Below, piece by piece: positions 10,168 to 21,551 of a DNA stretch of 64,000 nt. The position numbers were made by a program, and so were the translations under genes. The notes under the pieces were generated by a model. The model ran no database searches, was not told where the DNA came from, and saw nothing but the letters and a program-made list of their open reading frames with translations. The stretch spans positions 2,988,501-3,052,500 of the forward strand of contig OY755197.1 of the NCBI GenBank assembly GCA_963576735.1, written 5' to 3'. Source of the stretch: Bedellia somnulentella (Eukaryota; Arthropoda; Insecta; Lepidoptera; Bedelliidae). Position 1 is the stretch's first letter. Each line of letters starts with the position of its first letter.

Positions 10168-11709
10168 AATTTGTTTTAAAACTCTACCTTCTTTTATTTT
10201 GTTGCATTTTTTGAAGCTCTATTAAGTTACGCAGGCGCAGTTAGGGCAATTGTGTTGGCCTCAGATTGCAGGTATATGAACTTTCTTACATAATTATTAT
10301 CGAGCAATTTTCGATTCACATTTAATCATTAAATCGTTGCTTGTAAACTTTACCTTCTTTTATTGTGCCGCAATTTTCTAACTCTATTAATATATGCAGG
10401 CACAGCTATTTTACCACAGCATCAGCATTATGCTGGGCAACAAAATTGCCCCAAGTTGCAATCTATATATTGCTTTAGCGATACACTTGATGGCAATATG
10501 TTCATATATATGATATAAGGAAATGGGTATTTGAAATAAAAAACAAGGATACAAAAAGAAGACATTTATTTATATTATATATATTTATTGTCGAACACAA
10601 GTAAAGCCACTTTTGTAAAATCCACACAAAGCAATATCTTAAAATTATTCAACAGCAACACAGTTATAGTGTAGTAGTCTATTAAATGACAATACAAAGC
10701 AATGTTTTAAAACAAACTGCCAAATTAATCCATATTATAATAGTGCATGCAGCTATATAAATATATTAACCCCAACCGCACAGCTATACAAATAATTGAG
10801 GTAGCATTTTAACTTACACAGCAATAATACAAAACTTTATTAAAAACTCACACATAATAAGAGTTGCATTTAAAGGACTATTGTATCATGCTTGTCTTAT
10901 TTGATACACTTACTTACAATATGTTACCAATACTGACTAACTAAAATGTTTTTAATTCATCAAGACATACTCATTTCAGTTACACACAGTATAGTAGTTC
11001 ACTATTTAACTAAAACTAAATTCGCAAAACGAATTTGCAACTGCAACACTTATATACCATTCAGAAGCTTCTCGGTCTTATTAGAGGACATTCAAAGTAA
11101 GATGGGTATATATATATATATGATACTCCTTTTCTGCAATGTTCTGAAAATAAAGAAAATATGCATTAGTTACTTCGGTGATTCTAAGTATAATCTAGTC
11201 ATAACACCTCCATTCATAACCTTACGATGGGGTACAGAGATCATGTGTACTGCTCAACATGGTCACCTAACGTTCTTATTTAGGTGTCTATGCCTAGATG
11301 AAGCTTTACTTGTACATACATGAACAATACATAATTAAATGAACTGAGAAGTTTTGGCTAGATATATATACCCTGTTTTATACAAAATAATGTGATTTAT
11401 AGCCATGAGTATAGGTATGGTGTGGCATAGGTAAGTATAAGTGTTATGTCTATTCCAAAATAAGATTGAGGAGTAATATTTAATTTTTGGTTTAACTACT
11501 TATTTCATATCATCGTCAATACATACATAGGATCGCGTCAAAAGTTCTCACTGGGGAAGGCAGATACTATCAATCATTACTTTTAGATTCATATAGCATT
11601 CTCTATAGGATTTAGATTGCGAATTGTTTCTTTTTTATTTCTTGTACGCTATACTTACGACTTGTAAAAAGTGAAATGAAAACTTACGATTTTATTAAGT
11701 CTCATCCGA

Positions 11710-11904
11710 TCAATATCGGTTTGCCGGATTCTTTGATCTCCGGATGGGCCTCAAGTTACGAGGGTCCAAAACTCCACATGGTCTATCCACTTGTGCATTG
11801 GAGGGATGAAGCCAAATAGTGGCTAAATCGGGGATGGTGTTTTGAGTTTCGAATACACTGGTCTGTAAAGTTAAAAAAATGCACATTAAACATATACAAC
11901 ACAT
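11710..11904 (-). pseudogene. Possible exon of the Harbinger's second gene
   Basis: On the minus strand, after an acceptor-like CTTTACAG, a frame of about 55 codons stops shortly before a GTAAGT donor. No domain is recognised. Harbinger elements normally carry a second, Myb/SANT-like gene, so a decayed exon is plausible but unproven. Confidence 0.25.
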
Positions 11905-12495
11905 TTATAATCACTCGCATATTCATAAAGAAACTTATATACTTACTATATCAACAAATAGTACTCCATCCTTGAAATTTGTCTATTTATATTTAAAACC
12001 GATAGAAACATAACTAAACAACACGAAACGACCATCTTGTTTATGTTATGTGGCAAATAATCCATAGAATGACCGCTTCTCTCTGCCAACGTCAACAAAA
12101 TCTTGAAAATTTCTACCTGTTAAAAATTTCGTTTACTCAAAGCTGTATAAATGGTATATTATCCATAATGTGTTATGAAACGAGAAAAATATAAGAGTGT
12201 ATTTAATATACCTACATAAACCTCTAAAATGGGTAAAATAATTAGCCGTAAGCAAAGTGGTAGAAAGACACCAACTAATTTTGAATGAACTCAAATACAC
12301 ACTGAAATAAAAAGTAAAAAACCTAATTGACCGACGGAAAGTGAACGAATAAACGTCTTCTCGGCCATGAAAGATTTGTCGTCCTCTCTCGACATACAAG
12401 ACTGTGCTAACAAAAGTGGGAGGAGTCCGAGAATTTCGGAAGCCACGACAGACGAGATATCTCGACTGTTATTACTTGCTATACTAGCGCCGCTG

Positions 12496-12783
12496 GTCAG
12501 AAAAAATATTAATAAGTGCATTACGAATGCCTAGCCAACTTTCGGGAATGCCGTTTGAATTTATTGTGCGTGCGGCAGGTCCCGTTATTTTATTTAATAT
12601 TCCATTAATAAGACAAAGATTTGATAACTCATGTCCCGGCGAAGAGTTAAGATAAATCGTACAAATCTGATCACAAAGTCTAATAAATCGTGTTAAAACA
12701 TTTGGATTTCCGTCAAACTCTGGGACGGGTTTTAACACCTTAAAAATTATTTCAGGGTCGACAGACTGCGCTGAAGTTGCCAT
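12496..12783 (-). pseudogene. gag: Provirus gag, N-terminal half
   Basis: The likely gag start is the ATG at 12783, beginning MATSAQSVDPEIIFKVLKPV; the capsid-like FDGNPNVLTRFIRLCD region follows. The frame runs up to the Harbinger insertion. The same frame is open upstream to 13122, but that part includes a pyrimidine-rich stretch that looks like an intron, so it is probably leader. The C-terminal half is at 8444-8782. Confidence 0.82.
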
Positions 12784-12907
12784 TTCGTTTTGACAATCTA
12801 AACTAACTAAATCAAATTCGCTATAATCACTAGTACTACTTCTATTTGAATCTAAAATACGTTGTCGGGTTTCCTGACGCGATGCAGGGTTCCGCTTACT
12901 ATCTTTC

Positions 12908-13014
12908 CTATTAAGAAAAATTTTGGAATAGGGATAGGGACACACAAAAAAAAAGGAATAAAAGGAAAGAAACAATGAAGGATAGCAATACGAGAATAAT
13001 TCAATTGTACTCAC
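12908..13014 (-). other. Candidate intron in provirus leader
   Basis: On the minus strand a TATGTGAGTAC donor is followed by about 90 bases of pyrimidine-rich sequence and the acceptor TTTTTCTTAATAG. The 107-nt span is not a multiple of three. It may be a leader intron, or the donor could serve the spliced env RNA. Confidence 0.35.
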
Positions 13015-13191
13015 ATAAGCTGCTTTATCATTCTGGTTCTCTTCTTGAATCGATTTTCGGATTCTCCTTCGGTATTCCTCGCTCGTAGATTCTGGATACT
13101 CGGCAGCGGTGCCAAAGGCCACCCGGGTGCCTCGCGAACACGAATTTTAGTTTTGAAAGAAAAAAATCTATGCACTCGCAAGTACCCGCGA

Positions 13192-13211
13192 GTATCCTAC
13201 CGACTGCGCCA
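13192..13211 (-). promoter_or_regulatory. Primer-binding site, tRNA-Ser type
   Basis: Directly after the 5' LTR on the minus strand, TGGCGCAGTCGGTAGGAT is complementary to the 3' end expected of insect serine tRNA plus CCA, with one difference. Several errantiviruses use this primer. Confidence 0.75.
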
Positions 13212-13477
13212 ATTACGTTAGCGACAACCGAAGGACTTAAAAAAAACCAAAATTGTTTTAACTAAGTTTAAAATAAAATAACTATAACTAATTACAACTA
13301 GTCTATTCGATGTTAGAAATAGGAATGTGAAAAAGAATACAATATAAAATTACAATGTTCCGTGGAAACGCAGTGTCAGCAGTGACCGCGTATTGCTATG
13401 CACCGAAGTCACGTAGGCAGCGTATGATACGATGTCACCTCGCGTCAGCGATATAGTATGGGCAGCGGTACATAATT
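13211..13477 (-). repeat. 5' LTR of provirus
   Basis: A 267-bp copy of the repeat at 3186-3452 with one substitution. It is followed on the plus-coordinate side by the AGCC target duplication. Confidence 0.93.
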
Positions 13478-13481
13478 AGCC

Positions 13482-13974
13482 CCCTTTGGAGTTTGTTTAT
13501 TTGTGTTACACTTGTAAATAAACAATTCAGTTATGTAGGTTTCCAGACCAGCTAGGAAGAGCAACCTTTTTAGTAGATACCGCGTGGTGTGAAACATAGA
13601 TCTCTTTCGCACTAACATAGTACAGTATATTTTAATCTCATTCTAACCGACAAAGTAACAATAAATTAACACTCGTGGTTCAGACGATGTTTCTCCCGAA
13701 TTAATACTGTTTGTTTATTTAACTAATAATCCTCGATTTACTTAATCCGTGCCTGCGTCACCCGCGTCACAGTACACAGACATAAAATGATCCATCCTTA
13801 TAAGTAACAGGTGTGAAGGGCTCCTTTTCTAAAGATAATTAATCACTTCATTATGAAACTCGGATAAATTAAGGCACACTTTTCATGTCGACGTAATTTT
13901 AGTACACGCATGAAGAAATATTGCTATTAAATTGACATTTTAACGTGTATTGCATGACTAGGTTTTACTTTACA
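13482..13974. other. No gene seen (shared with 34483-34960)
   Basis: AT-rich sequence resuming directly after the provirus and matching unit 2 closely. No domain-bearing frame on either strand. Confidence 0.5.
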
Positions 13975-14157
13975 TACATACATATACTCACGGCTATAAA
14001 TCCCTGAACGGGGTAGCCAGCCATAAATGTTTTTGGTGACGGGTCTCCAACCACATCGCCCAAAAATCACTTTAAAAGCCCCTATACCCCTAGTCGCCTC
14101 TTACGATCACCCACAGCTAGAAATGGGTAGTGTTATTCTAAGCCGACACTACACAGC
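13975..14157 (-). mobile_element. N-SINE
   Basis: Reverse-complement N-SINE running from the (CATA)n tail to the AGCCGACACTACACAGCC head. It is missing at the equivalent place in unit 2 (about 34965), so it inserted after the copies separated. Confidence 0.85.
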
Positions 14158-14254
14158 CAACTTTTACTTTCTGTTTACAAATTGAAGGAAATAGGAAATA
14201 TCTATTTATTTAATAGTGGAGCGAAGACTAAATAAATGATATACGTACATATGA

Positions 14255-14483
14255 TTGCCCAGTAGTGCTGGCTTGGAATGTCACCAGCCCTTTCTACCCA
14301 CGGGGGTGTTGTTAGAGACGACTAAGAGTAAAGGGTTTTTTAAGTGGTTTTCGGGCGATGTGATTTGTGTGGTCTTTGTCCCCTATCAACTTCCAAACAT
14401 GTCTGAGGAGTTTCTAGCTCTGAAGCTCTGGCTACCCACTTTTGGAATTTATGGCTGTGACTATGTGTGTGTATGTATGTAGT
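14255..14483 (+). mobile_element. N-SINE, diverged
   Basis: Head AGTAGTGCTGGCTT, internal GGGCGATGTG and a GTGTATGTATGTA tail. Also present at 35057-35283. The open frame across it is not a gene. Confidence 0.85.
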
Positions 14484-15631
14484 ATCATTAGTTGACTAAT
14501 CGATATTATAATAAAACTATTAACGTGGAATCCCATGCTATATTTATATCCAAGAAGTGTTCATGTCAATTACCCTTTTACACTCTTTTATATGACTAGT
14601 ATATAGAAATAAAGTCAATTTTGGAACCACGACTTTTTAGTTTTGAGAAAATATGAGGTTATAAAAGAACATCCCTGCTTTAATTTAGGCTAAAATATTT
14701 ACCCCCAGTCTTCCAAGGTTGTTATGAATATTTCAATTTACCTAAATGCCTTCGCAACACTCCACACAATCACTAATCATATTCACAAAACAGAACATTT
14801 CCTCTAAGTAAGTCGGCCATATTTGAACACTGGCGTCACAGGATGCCGCCAACTATGAGATATTTAAACTATTTTTCAACTAATCGACCTTACTACTATG
14901 TCAATAAAGTTCAAATTCCGCAAGCAAATACCGTAGCAATCATCTAATGCATGTTACATATTTATGATATCGAAGCAAAGAGCGATGATTGATGAATCAG
15001 TAATGCAAGCAAGTTTTGATCTTAATGTCAATGTAGTTATAAGGATAATAAAGAGTAGTATTGCTTGTGATGTTTGTTAAGGGTTGCTGAAATCGTAGTA
15101 CATTTGTTACTGAAAGGAAAGTCGAATGGTATTTCTTTCTTGCATTAGAGAGTATTAAACACTAACTTCACTAGCACTTGCAGATATAGTGGTAAATGAT
15201 TTGTCTTGAGTATGGAAAGTTCTGGTTCTAATCCGGTGTCGGTTTTATTGTTCCAATACAAACTTTGTGTTTTTTCTTAGGAAAATCGGCAAGAAAATTC
15301 TTTAGTATAGTTTGATCGTGGCCATTTGTACATAGCATATAATAATAGTGGGTTTTCTTATTGCTGTAATGGAATAATACAATTGATTTTCTATGAATAT
15401 TTCTAACCTTCACCAGTTATCGTTATCTATATAAAGCAAACTTTCGAAAAAGGCGTCTATGCCATCTAACTGCGTCTCGTGAGCTAGACATTAAAAGATG
15501 CAGCTAAAATGCTAAAAGTCAAATTTACAACACTTCACTCTTTGGATTAATTCATAAAAAAGACATCAGTATTCAAAAGCTGTTTTGGCCTGATATAAGA
15601 CCAACATTTAACTTCTTCGTTCCTCTCGTAC
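14484..15631. other. No gene seen (shared with 35284-36419)
   Basis: Unique-looking AT-rich sequence with no recognised gene; the short minus-strand frame 15228-15413 has no family features and is broken in unit 2. Confidence 0.5.
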
Positions 15632-15832
15632 TACTAAGGCGACTGAGGGTTTGGGGCTTTTTAATGTGGTTTTTGGGCGATGGGGTTGGAGACCCATCAC
15701 CAACGATACTTTATTTCTACCATCTGGTCCCCTATCAACTACCAATTGCGGCTGAGGATTTTTTCATTCTGAAGCTCTGGCTACCGATTTTAGGGATTTA
15801 TAGCCGTGAGTATATGTATCTATGTATGCTAT
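15632..15832 (+). mobile_element. N-SINE, 5' truncated
   Basis: Contains the GGGGTTGGAGACCCATCACC segment and the GTGAGTATATGTAT tail. Orthologue at 36420-36612. Confidence 0.85.
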
Positions 15833-16156
15833 ATAAACGACTTCAGAATTTAGACATTTTTTTCGCCTGCATAAGACCCACACTAACTCCTCCATTTCCC
15901 TGATAGTGCGGAAAAAATCAGGAGAAGAAAAAGTATCTATTTATTTAATGTAATTGATGCAGAGTATGTGCAGTACGTCTGTTTGTATTGTCGCAGTTCG
16001 CGGAATCCGAATAAATGAGCTAGTGATAAATAAAACTTAACGCGTCTCAAAATTGCGTTCCGAATGTTTTTAAAGTTATTTTGTGTTGATGCAAGTTGCA
16101 GGCCGAACAAGTGTGTTCGGTTTTGTTAAATGTGTCCGGTTTTGTTCATTTTTACA

Positions 16157-16394
16157 TAGATATACTCACGGCTATAAATCCCTCAAAAGAGTAGGCAGAG
16201 CTTGAGAATAACAAATTCCTTAACCAACTTTGGAATTTAAGTGAGTATAAGATTATAAACATAAAGGTTGGTGGTAACGGGTCTCCTACCGCATCACCCA
16301 ATAATGCCTTCAAAAGTTCCAATACCTTTAGTCGTCTCTTACGATCACCCACGGAAAGAAATAGGTGGTGCTATTATAAGCCGAAACCTTACAG
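16157..16394 (-). mobile_element. N-SINE
   Basis: Reverse complement, with the tail at 16157 and the head at 16394. Orthologue at 36927-37166. Confidence 0.82.
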
Positions 16395-17384
16395 CTCTCA
16401 TTTGTGCTTATACATTAATGTTTTCGTTTGGATGTTCGGCTTACTAATTTTATAGCTCTAGTTCATATTTTCCCAAGTGGTAACGATAGATGAGGCTCAA
16501 TTATTATATTTTTGTTCTAATTGTCCTTTATTGCCCAATGTATTCTTCTCTTGAAGTCCCAAGCATCAAGCGAATTATTAACTCTCAAACTCAGTCTCAC
16601 TATTATTAAATTATATTATTTTTGTTATAACCGCTGGTATAATGTTATTACTACAAATGATTAATATAGCACTAAAAAGTAATTATTGCATTTGTTTGAG
16701 GTCAAATTTCTTTGCCCTATGTGTTTATTTGCCCTATATATGAGGTGGGAGCTTAATTTCGATGCTACCCCTTTCTGGAATTTATAGTATGTATGCTATT
16801 TATTTATTTATACGATTTTTCATAGGAAGGAAAGTGCTAGCCGGAAGGTGCATATCCAAACATAAATCTGATAAATAATATTTGTACATCTTTTTACAAA
16901 AAAAAAGATATGTTATTAATTCTTCTTTTCTGAGCGTACACTATACCTAATCTAATTAAAACTTGTGATTACATTCAGATGTGATTTGGCTCTTGAGTAA
17001 TAAATACTTAAACATCCATCGCAATACATATTTAAGTAAAATGTATATCGCAATATACTTTGACAATTGTATTGTGCAACAAAAGACCTTAGTCATGAAT
17101 TTTGTTTTAAAATAAATAGAACTTCGCTATTGTATACGTATCTTATATTCGTACTTTGCCTGCAGCATTCTCGTTTATTTTTTTGCTTCTCTCACCGAGA
17201 GTAAATTCAGTTGGCACTAATATTTAACCCTTTAGTTTACTTTGTAAAACAAACACACTCTCTGTAATGTTTACATACTATAAAGTTTTTATTTCTTTTA
17301 ACATACAAACGTATATAAAAATCGGTTTTATTCAAATGATGTTATACTCGAAACACTCGTTAATTGTAGGTAGGACTCAAATAC
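16395..17384. other. No gene seen; holds the empty site of the tRNA-like array
   Basis: The single uninterrupted AATTATTGCATTT near 16683 corresponds to the duplicated target flanking 37471-38839 in unit 2. Near 17211-17218 the single GTTGGCAC is the empty site of the P-like element 39446-40889. Confidence 0.7.
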
Positions 17385-17560
17385 TCAAACGTTCACACCG
17401 CATATCGCCGAAGGGGTGGCAGAAGTACCTACTTCTACTTCTTAACTTAAGTACCCACGTTTTGCTTAGAGGGTTTACTCACGTGATACGGGGCAGGCCT
17501 ATCGTCGTTTTGCACCAATACACTGTACTTTAGAAAAGACTAATTGGTGTAGGCCCGACA
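17385..17560 (-). mobile_element. T-SINE, 5' truncated
   Basis: Reverse-complement tail and body with the GCCGAAGGGGTGGCAGAAG segment. Orthologue at about 41068-41240. Confidence 0.8.
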
Positions 17561-17632
17561 TGTGATTTAAACCCACGCTTGTCAGCATGATAGGCGTTGT
17601 TCTACAGACTGAATTTACAACACATGGTTGTT

Positions 17633-17937
17633 AAAATAAAATAAATAAAATTCATTTAATTCAGACTATTTTGTACGGTCCATAGTCCAACTTAAAGTTA
17701 ACAAAACTAATAATTAAGACAGAAAAAATAAAAAGGAAGACAAAAGCACAACACATAATCAACATTTATAAACATTATATAAAAGCTAATTTAAATATCG
17801 GCCACAAGCAGCACCTGGAACATGTGCGTACACACGCACCCAGTGACTGGCGAGTGGACAGTCTGGCCTCGCACTAATAGTCTTCAGGATGATGTTGGAA
17901 CTTCCACGCATTTGGCGCAACAAGGAAGCGATCCGCT
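17633..17937 (-). pseudogene. Rex1/CR1-like LINE, 3' fragment
   Basis: Absent from unit 2 (joined at about 41318). Read on the minus strand it encodes a short piece of the LINE C-terminus (SLLRQMRGSSNIILKTISAR), comparable to the ends of 4762-6048 and 47223-47573. An AT-rich 3' UTR with an AAATAAA-type tail follows. Confidence 0.75.
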
Positions 17938-18242
17938 TAAGCTTCGCGATGTCAAATGGGAGCGAAGTGGTTGTCGAGTCCTCACTAGGACAGTTTTATT
18001 ACACAAGACTGGCCAGTATTGTAGGGTTCCTGAGTTATTGTAGTAAGTGTGTTTCCCAAGGACTTACATGGGAAACTTTTAAGGGTGATCATTCCTCAAT
18101 AGCAACATCTATCTGAATTTTTTCTTCATTATAACCTGGTCCTCGATGGCTTTGATTATCGTGCCAATTTTGGTGTGGTGATCGGATTGACGTTTTAGGA
18201 AGAGTTCTGTGACAAGCCTTATACAAAATGTAAGACATATAC

Positions 18243-18500
18243 ATACATACGTACATACATATACTCACGGCTATAAATCCCTAGAAGGGGTAGCCAGAGC
18301 TAACGAATTAGAAATTCCTCAGCTACTTTTAGAAGTTGCGTGGGGAAAAGATGGTAAAATAAAGGTTGTTGGTGATGGCTCTCCAACAGCATCGCCCAAA
18401 AATCCCTTAAAAAGCCCCAATACCGTTAGTCGCCTCTTACGTAAACCCACCGGAAGAAAAGGGGTAGTGCTATTCTAAGCCGACACTACCCGGCAATAGT
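18243..18500 (-). mobile_element. N-SINE with 9-bp TSD
   Basis: Reverse-complement copy flanked by GACATATAC at 18234-18242 and 18501-18509. Not present in unit 2. Confidence 0.85.
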
Positions 18501-18526
18501 GACATATACCCGGTGCCATATTTATA

Positions 18527-18669
18527 TGTGGAAACAGCAAAGATATACTGGCCAGTACACCCTGCTGTGTACCAACTTATAATTACACTCCGCGATGTAG
18601 GAATATGAGTGAGACGCTGCTGTGTGCGTTTGAGTCCGCAGTAGTGTGCGCTCTAACATGACTCCCACA
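18527..18669 (-). repeat. TRIM LTR (3')
   Basis: The 143-bp terminal repeat, TGTGG...CCCACA. It lacks a 27-bp segment present in the other LTR. Confidence 0.82.
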
Positions 18670-18885
18670 GTACTCCCCTCCTAGTCGATACGACGATATC
18701 AAAGCTAGGAGGTACCTATTACCAATTACCAAATTCATTCAGTGTGAGCAGTGAGGCCGGTGATTGCATGCCTGTAGATGCTCTGCTGAATGAATGGTGT
18801 GGTGAGGTAAGCGAGGAATAGAAGTTGCGGGTAGATCGAGAAATGTAGTAGAAGGAAGCGTGTGTTCTTACCGCGGGGTCACCAC

Positions 18886-19057
18886 TGTGGAAACAGCAAA
18901 GATATACTGGCCAGTACTCCCTGCTGTGTACCAACTTATAATTTGTATCTATGCTTAACTCGAAAAATATTTACACTCCGCGATGTAGGAATATGAGTGA
19001 GACGCTGCTGTGTGCGTTTGAGTCCGCAGTAGTGTGCGCTCTAACATGACTCCCACA
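18886..19057 (-). repeat. TRIM LTR (5')
   Basis: The 172-bp terminal repeat with an additional TTGTATCTATGCTTAACTCG-containing piece. Confidence 0.82.
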
Positions 19058-19296
19058 TATATATGAGCTGTGATGATAATAATTTGTGGAAAATAACAAA
19101 AGTTCAACAGTAAACTTTCATTCGTCATAGCAAGTATGATAGTATAATACAGTCACGAACTAGTTGACTACAAGAAACTCCACTTACCTGTTAAATTATT
19201 TACCGTAGGAGATTGTTTTTTTCCTGTTCATTGAATAACTTCGAAACGTTGGTAAGACATTATTTGTGTTTTCATTTTATATTGTTATTTATATAT

Positions 19297-19390
19297 TGAT
19301 ACATACGTACTCGTATACTCACGACTATAAAGCCCTAGAAAGGGTAGCTAGAGCTTCGGAATAAGAAATTCCTCGACCACTTTTGGAAGT
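19297..19390 (-). mobile_element. N-SINE, 3' part
   Basis: Tail and stem-loop part only, reverse complement. Shared with 42285-42371. Confidence 0.75.
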
Positions 19391-19394
19391 ATAG

Positions 19395-20725
19395 CCTTTA
19401 ACAACGGACCTATACGTCTCACAGACGTAACAACTTTTAATTTTAAAGTATTTCAACAATTACGCCAACTTCGGCGCCGATCCTCCCGCTACCTTCCTCC
19501 CTCCGAGTCACAAATCATCAGTCGACACCGCGTCCGTGGCAATTGCACACGTCTTCGTATCGAAGCAGTCGACGTCTCACAGACGTAAGTACGTAGTTTA
19601 TGTATACAAATTTGTACGTCTCTTGATCGTCACCTCGGTGTGAATGTGAGTTAGCTAATAGTGTCTGATTGACGTCACATCGGTTTTGAAAGTGTACTAT
19701 CAATTGATGAATGCTTAAAAGAAGAAACATCACGTCTAGTGAGCAAACCCTGCATATGATGACGGTTCATATTCCGCTAAGTGTACGAAACTCCAAAAAC
19801 AGAATAAGTGTTTAAAATATAAAGAGATATTTGATAATCTCATAGACGAGGGTGATGACAACTGTAGCGATTTTGGAACAATGTAGGTGATCCTGATTTT
19901 ACTTTAGAAAGTAATCACAACATGTAATCCAAACAATCCGATAAGGCTGACGTTAAGGTCCCCGTCCCCATGTTGGAGGAGTTTACCACGGAGAAATCAA
20001 CCTTAATTACGAAGATATGGAACACTAAAGAGAAGTGCGAGATGATAAACGCTTAGACATAAGAGAGCAGAACAAGATCGTGGATTTACTTTCTTGGCCA
20101 TTATAAAGAGGGAGTACCCACTAGAATTTTAGCCTCACAAAGGTATAGTGGTTGATTCTTCGTTGCATGTTGTTTGATCATTCTTTCTTATGTGTCTAAG
20201 CTTAAAAAAGCTTCATTACTATTATTTTCTGTGCACCATATCAAAATGACTGATTCTGCATCTAAAAAACCTATGATGAAGTGGATGAGCTTTACAAGAA
20301 GAGTTCGAATTACTCATGCGTCCGAAGAACGTACGTAGTGAATGTACCAAATATTCAAGTGCTGACATTTTTTTTTTAAATTAGAAGTCAGATTTATAAT
20401 TTTGTCCAACGATTGATTATAGGAGATAACATATCTTAAGTTCAATTTGTTGTTAATTAGTCAATTTTTGAAAAAGAAAGTCCTTAAAATATTTTGTTAA
20501 ATAATTGTAATCTCACGAATTAATGATCATTTTACCTCAAAAATCACATCAGTGAATATTTTTAGAATCCCGTAGCTTAGATACCTTAAAAAACATTCTT
20601 TTCAAAAATGAAAAAAAAAAATGTAGCATGCAAAGACACTGTTTATTTTATTACTTGAATTTTGACGTCTCTCAGTCGTCACGTCGTCGTAAGTGCTACG
20701 TTTAGACTAGGTCGGCAGCTAAAGG
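19395..20725. mobile_element. Unclassified TIR transposon, non-autonomous
   Basis: A 1331-bp insertion absent from unit 2 (join at about 42372). The ends are CCTTTAACAACGGACCTA and, read inward from the right, CCTTTAGCTGCCGACCTA. A four-base ATAG repeat flanks it (19391-19394 and 20726-20729). A GACGTCTCACAGACGT-like motif recurs near both ends. Broken acidic coding traces occur near 19830-19900, but no transposase domain was recognised. The ends resemble piggyBac only superficially, and the target is not TTAA. Confidence 0.7.
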
Positions 20726-20882
20726 ATAGTTTATTGATATTGTGATGAATAGTGATGATACGTTGAATTACCAAACATACATACCAAAATGTTTTGCACA
20801 ATAAGATGTCAACTTTCAGTGAAATATGGGAAAGAAATAGTGCTCTACATATTCAATTTTGTTTTTTATTATAATATGCAAA

Positions 20883-20975
20883 CGTCAAACTCAAATGTTC
20901 ACGCCGTATACAAATACTTCTGATCATCACGTGGCATTGTCACCAGCTTGGCTAGTACGAGCAGTGTTTAAACCA
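20883..20975 (-). mobile_element. T-SINE, short diverged fragment
   Basis: A TTCACGCCGTATACAAATACTTCTGATCATCACGTGGC-like stretch, in reverse complement. Shared with 42725-42810. Confidence 0.55.
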
Positions 20976-21551
20976 GTTATCGCGTGGGATAAAGCAGCCA
21001 TCTCTTACGCACTTACTTAGTGTCTTATACTGCCATCTCATTCTAAACGATATCGTGTCGATAAAATAGCGCTCGTGCTTGCGTGTCCCCTTCTGGTGTT
21101 TAGAGTACCTACGTTTTGCTTGGGCAGCTTGCTACAACCCCTGGTTACCTCGTTCAAAAACTATATTTATACTTACGTAGTGCTCTTTGAAAACACAAAA
21201 CCTGTATCTGCCTTAATTGAGATATGAGAACTGCTATTTTAAACACTACACGTCGAACCTAAAACAATATGTGCAGAAATAATAGCTTTATTAATTGGAC
21301 ATAACAAGTTTAACAAAGCGCATCGTTCATTACTGCTCTGCAACAAAGCGATTTACTTTTGGACTGTATCCAGAAGCAATGTTCTTTAGACGGGTGTCTT
21401 GACCGCAAAGCGTCTTGTACTGCCATATGTCTCACAATATATTACTTAAATAAAAATATGTTAAGGCCGTATATTTCTGAAAAGATGGGAGAGGTACTTA
21501 TTATAATATTATACCATAAAGTCAAATTTCACATCCCTTTCTAACAAAAAT

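Larger units (their letters stand above)
8786..12492. mobile_element. Harbinger-like DNA transposon inside gag
   Basis: The imperfect terminal inverted repeats start CGGTGCTAGTA on the left and CGGCGCTAGTA on the right (read inward), with AAGTAAT conserved further in. The 3-bp target duplication CTG lies at 8783-8785 and 12493-12495, and removing the insert restores the gag frame. Remnants of transposase ends at 9324-9407 and 10029-10167 support PIF/Harbinger. 3-bp duplications are usual for this superfamily, and CWG targets are known in some members. The catalytic core is gone. Inside, two similar stretches of roughly 0.4 kb (near 9650-9990 and 10560-10930) look like an old internal duplication. 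Confidence 0.78.
3186..13477 (-). mobile_element. Errantivirus-type Ty3/gypsy provirus, defective and nested
   Basis: Paired 267-bp LTRs flank remains of gag, a protease-integrase pol and a baculovirus-F-like env, all on the minus strand. The four-base target duplication AGCC lies at 3182-3185 and 13478-13481. The unoccupied site is visible at 34479-34482. A tRNA-Ser-type primer site follows the 5' LTR and a purine tract precedes the 3' LTR. The body is broken by a Harbinger-like insertion in gag, a LINE in env, and a deletion that removed the end of gag, most of the protease and all of RT. It cannot encode a working set of proteins. The class is supported by the F-type env, the primer site and the four-base target duplication. 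Confidence 0.93.
18527..19057 (-). mobile_element. TRIM: miniature LTR retrotransposon
   Basis: Two direct repeats of 143 and 172 bp (the second has a 27-bp extra piece) begin TGTGG and end CCCACA, and enclose only 216 bp with no coding capacity. A TATA target duplication flanks it and the empty site is near 41667 in unit 2. Read on the minus strand, GTGGTGACCCCGCGG follows the upstream LTR as a candidate primer site, and the purine-rich AGGAGGGGAGTAC precedes the downstream LTR. It must be mobilised by an autonomous element, perhaps of the BEL/Pao group to judge from the primer-site style (inference). Confidence 0.82.

Noticed and set aside
10946..11323. A 125-codon frame in the Harbinger
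   Set aside because: Low-complexity, hydrophobic and without family motifs; probably chance.
18719..18934. A gag-like ORF in the TRIM
   Set aside because: 71 codons crossing the LTR boundary with no gag motif.
19395..20725. piggyBac assignment
   Set aside because: The ends begin CCTTT, but the flanking repeat is ATAG, not TTAA, and no transposase motif was seen.
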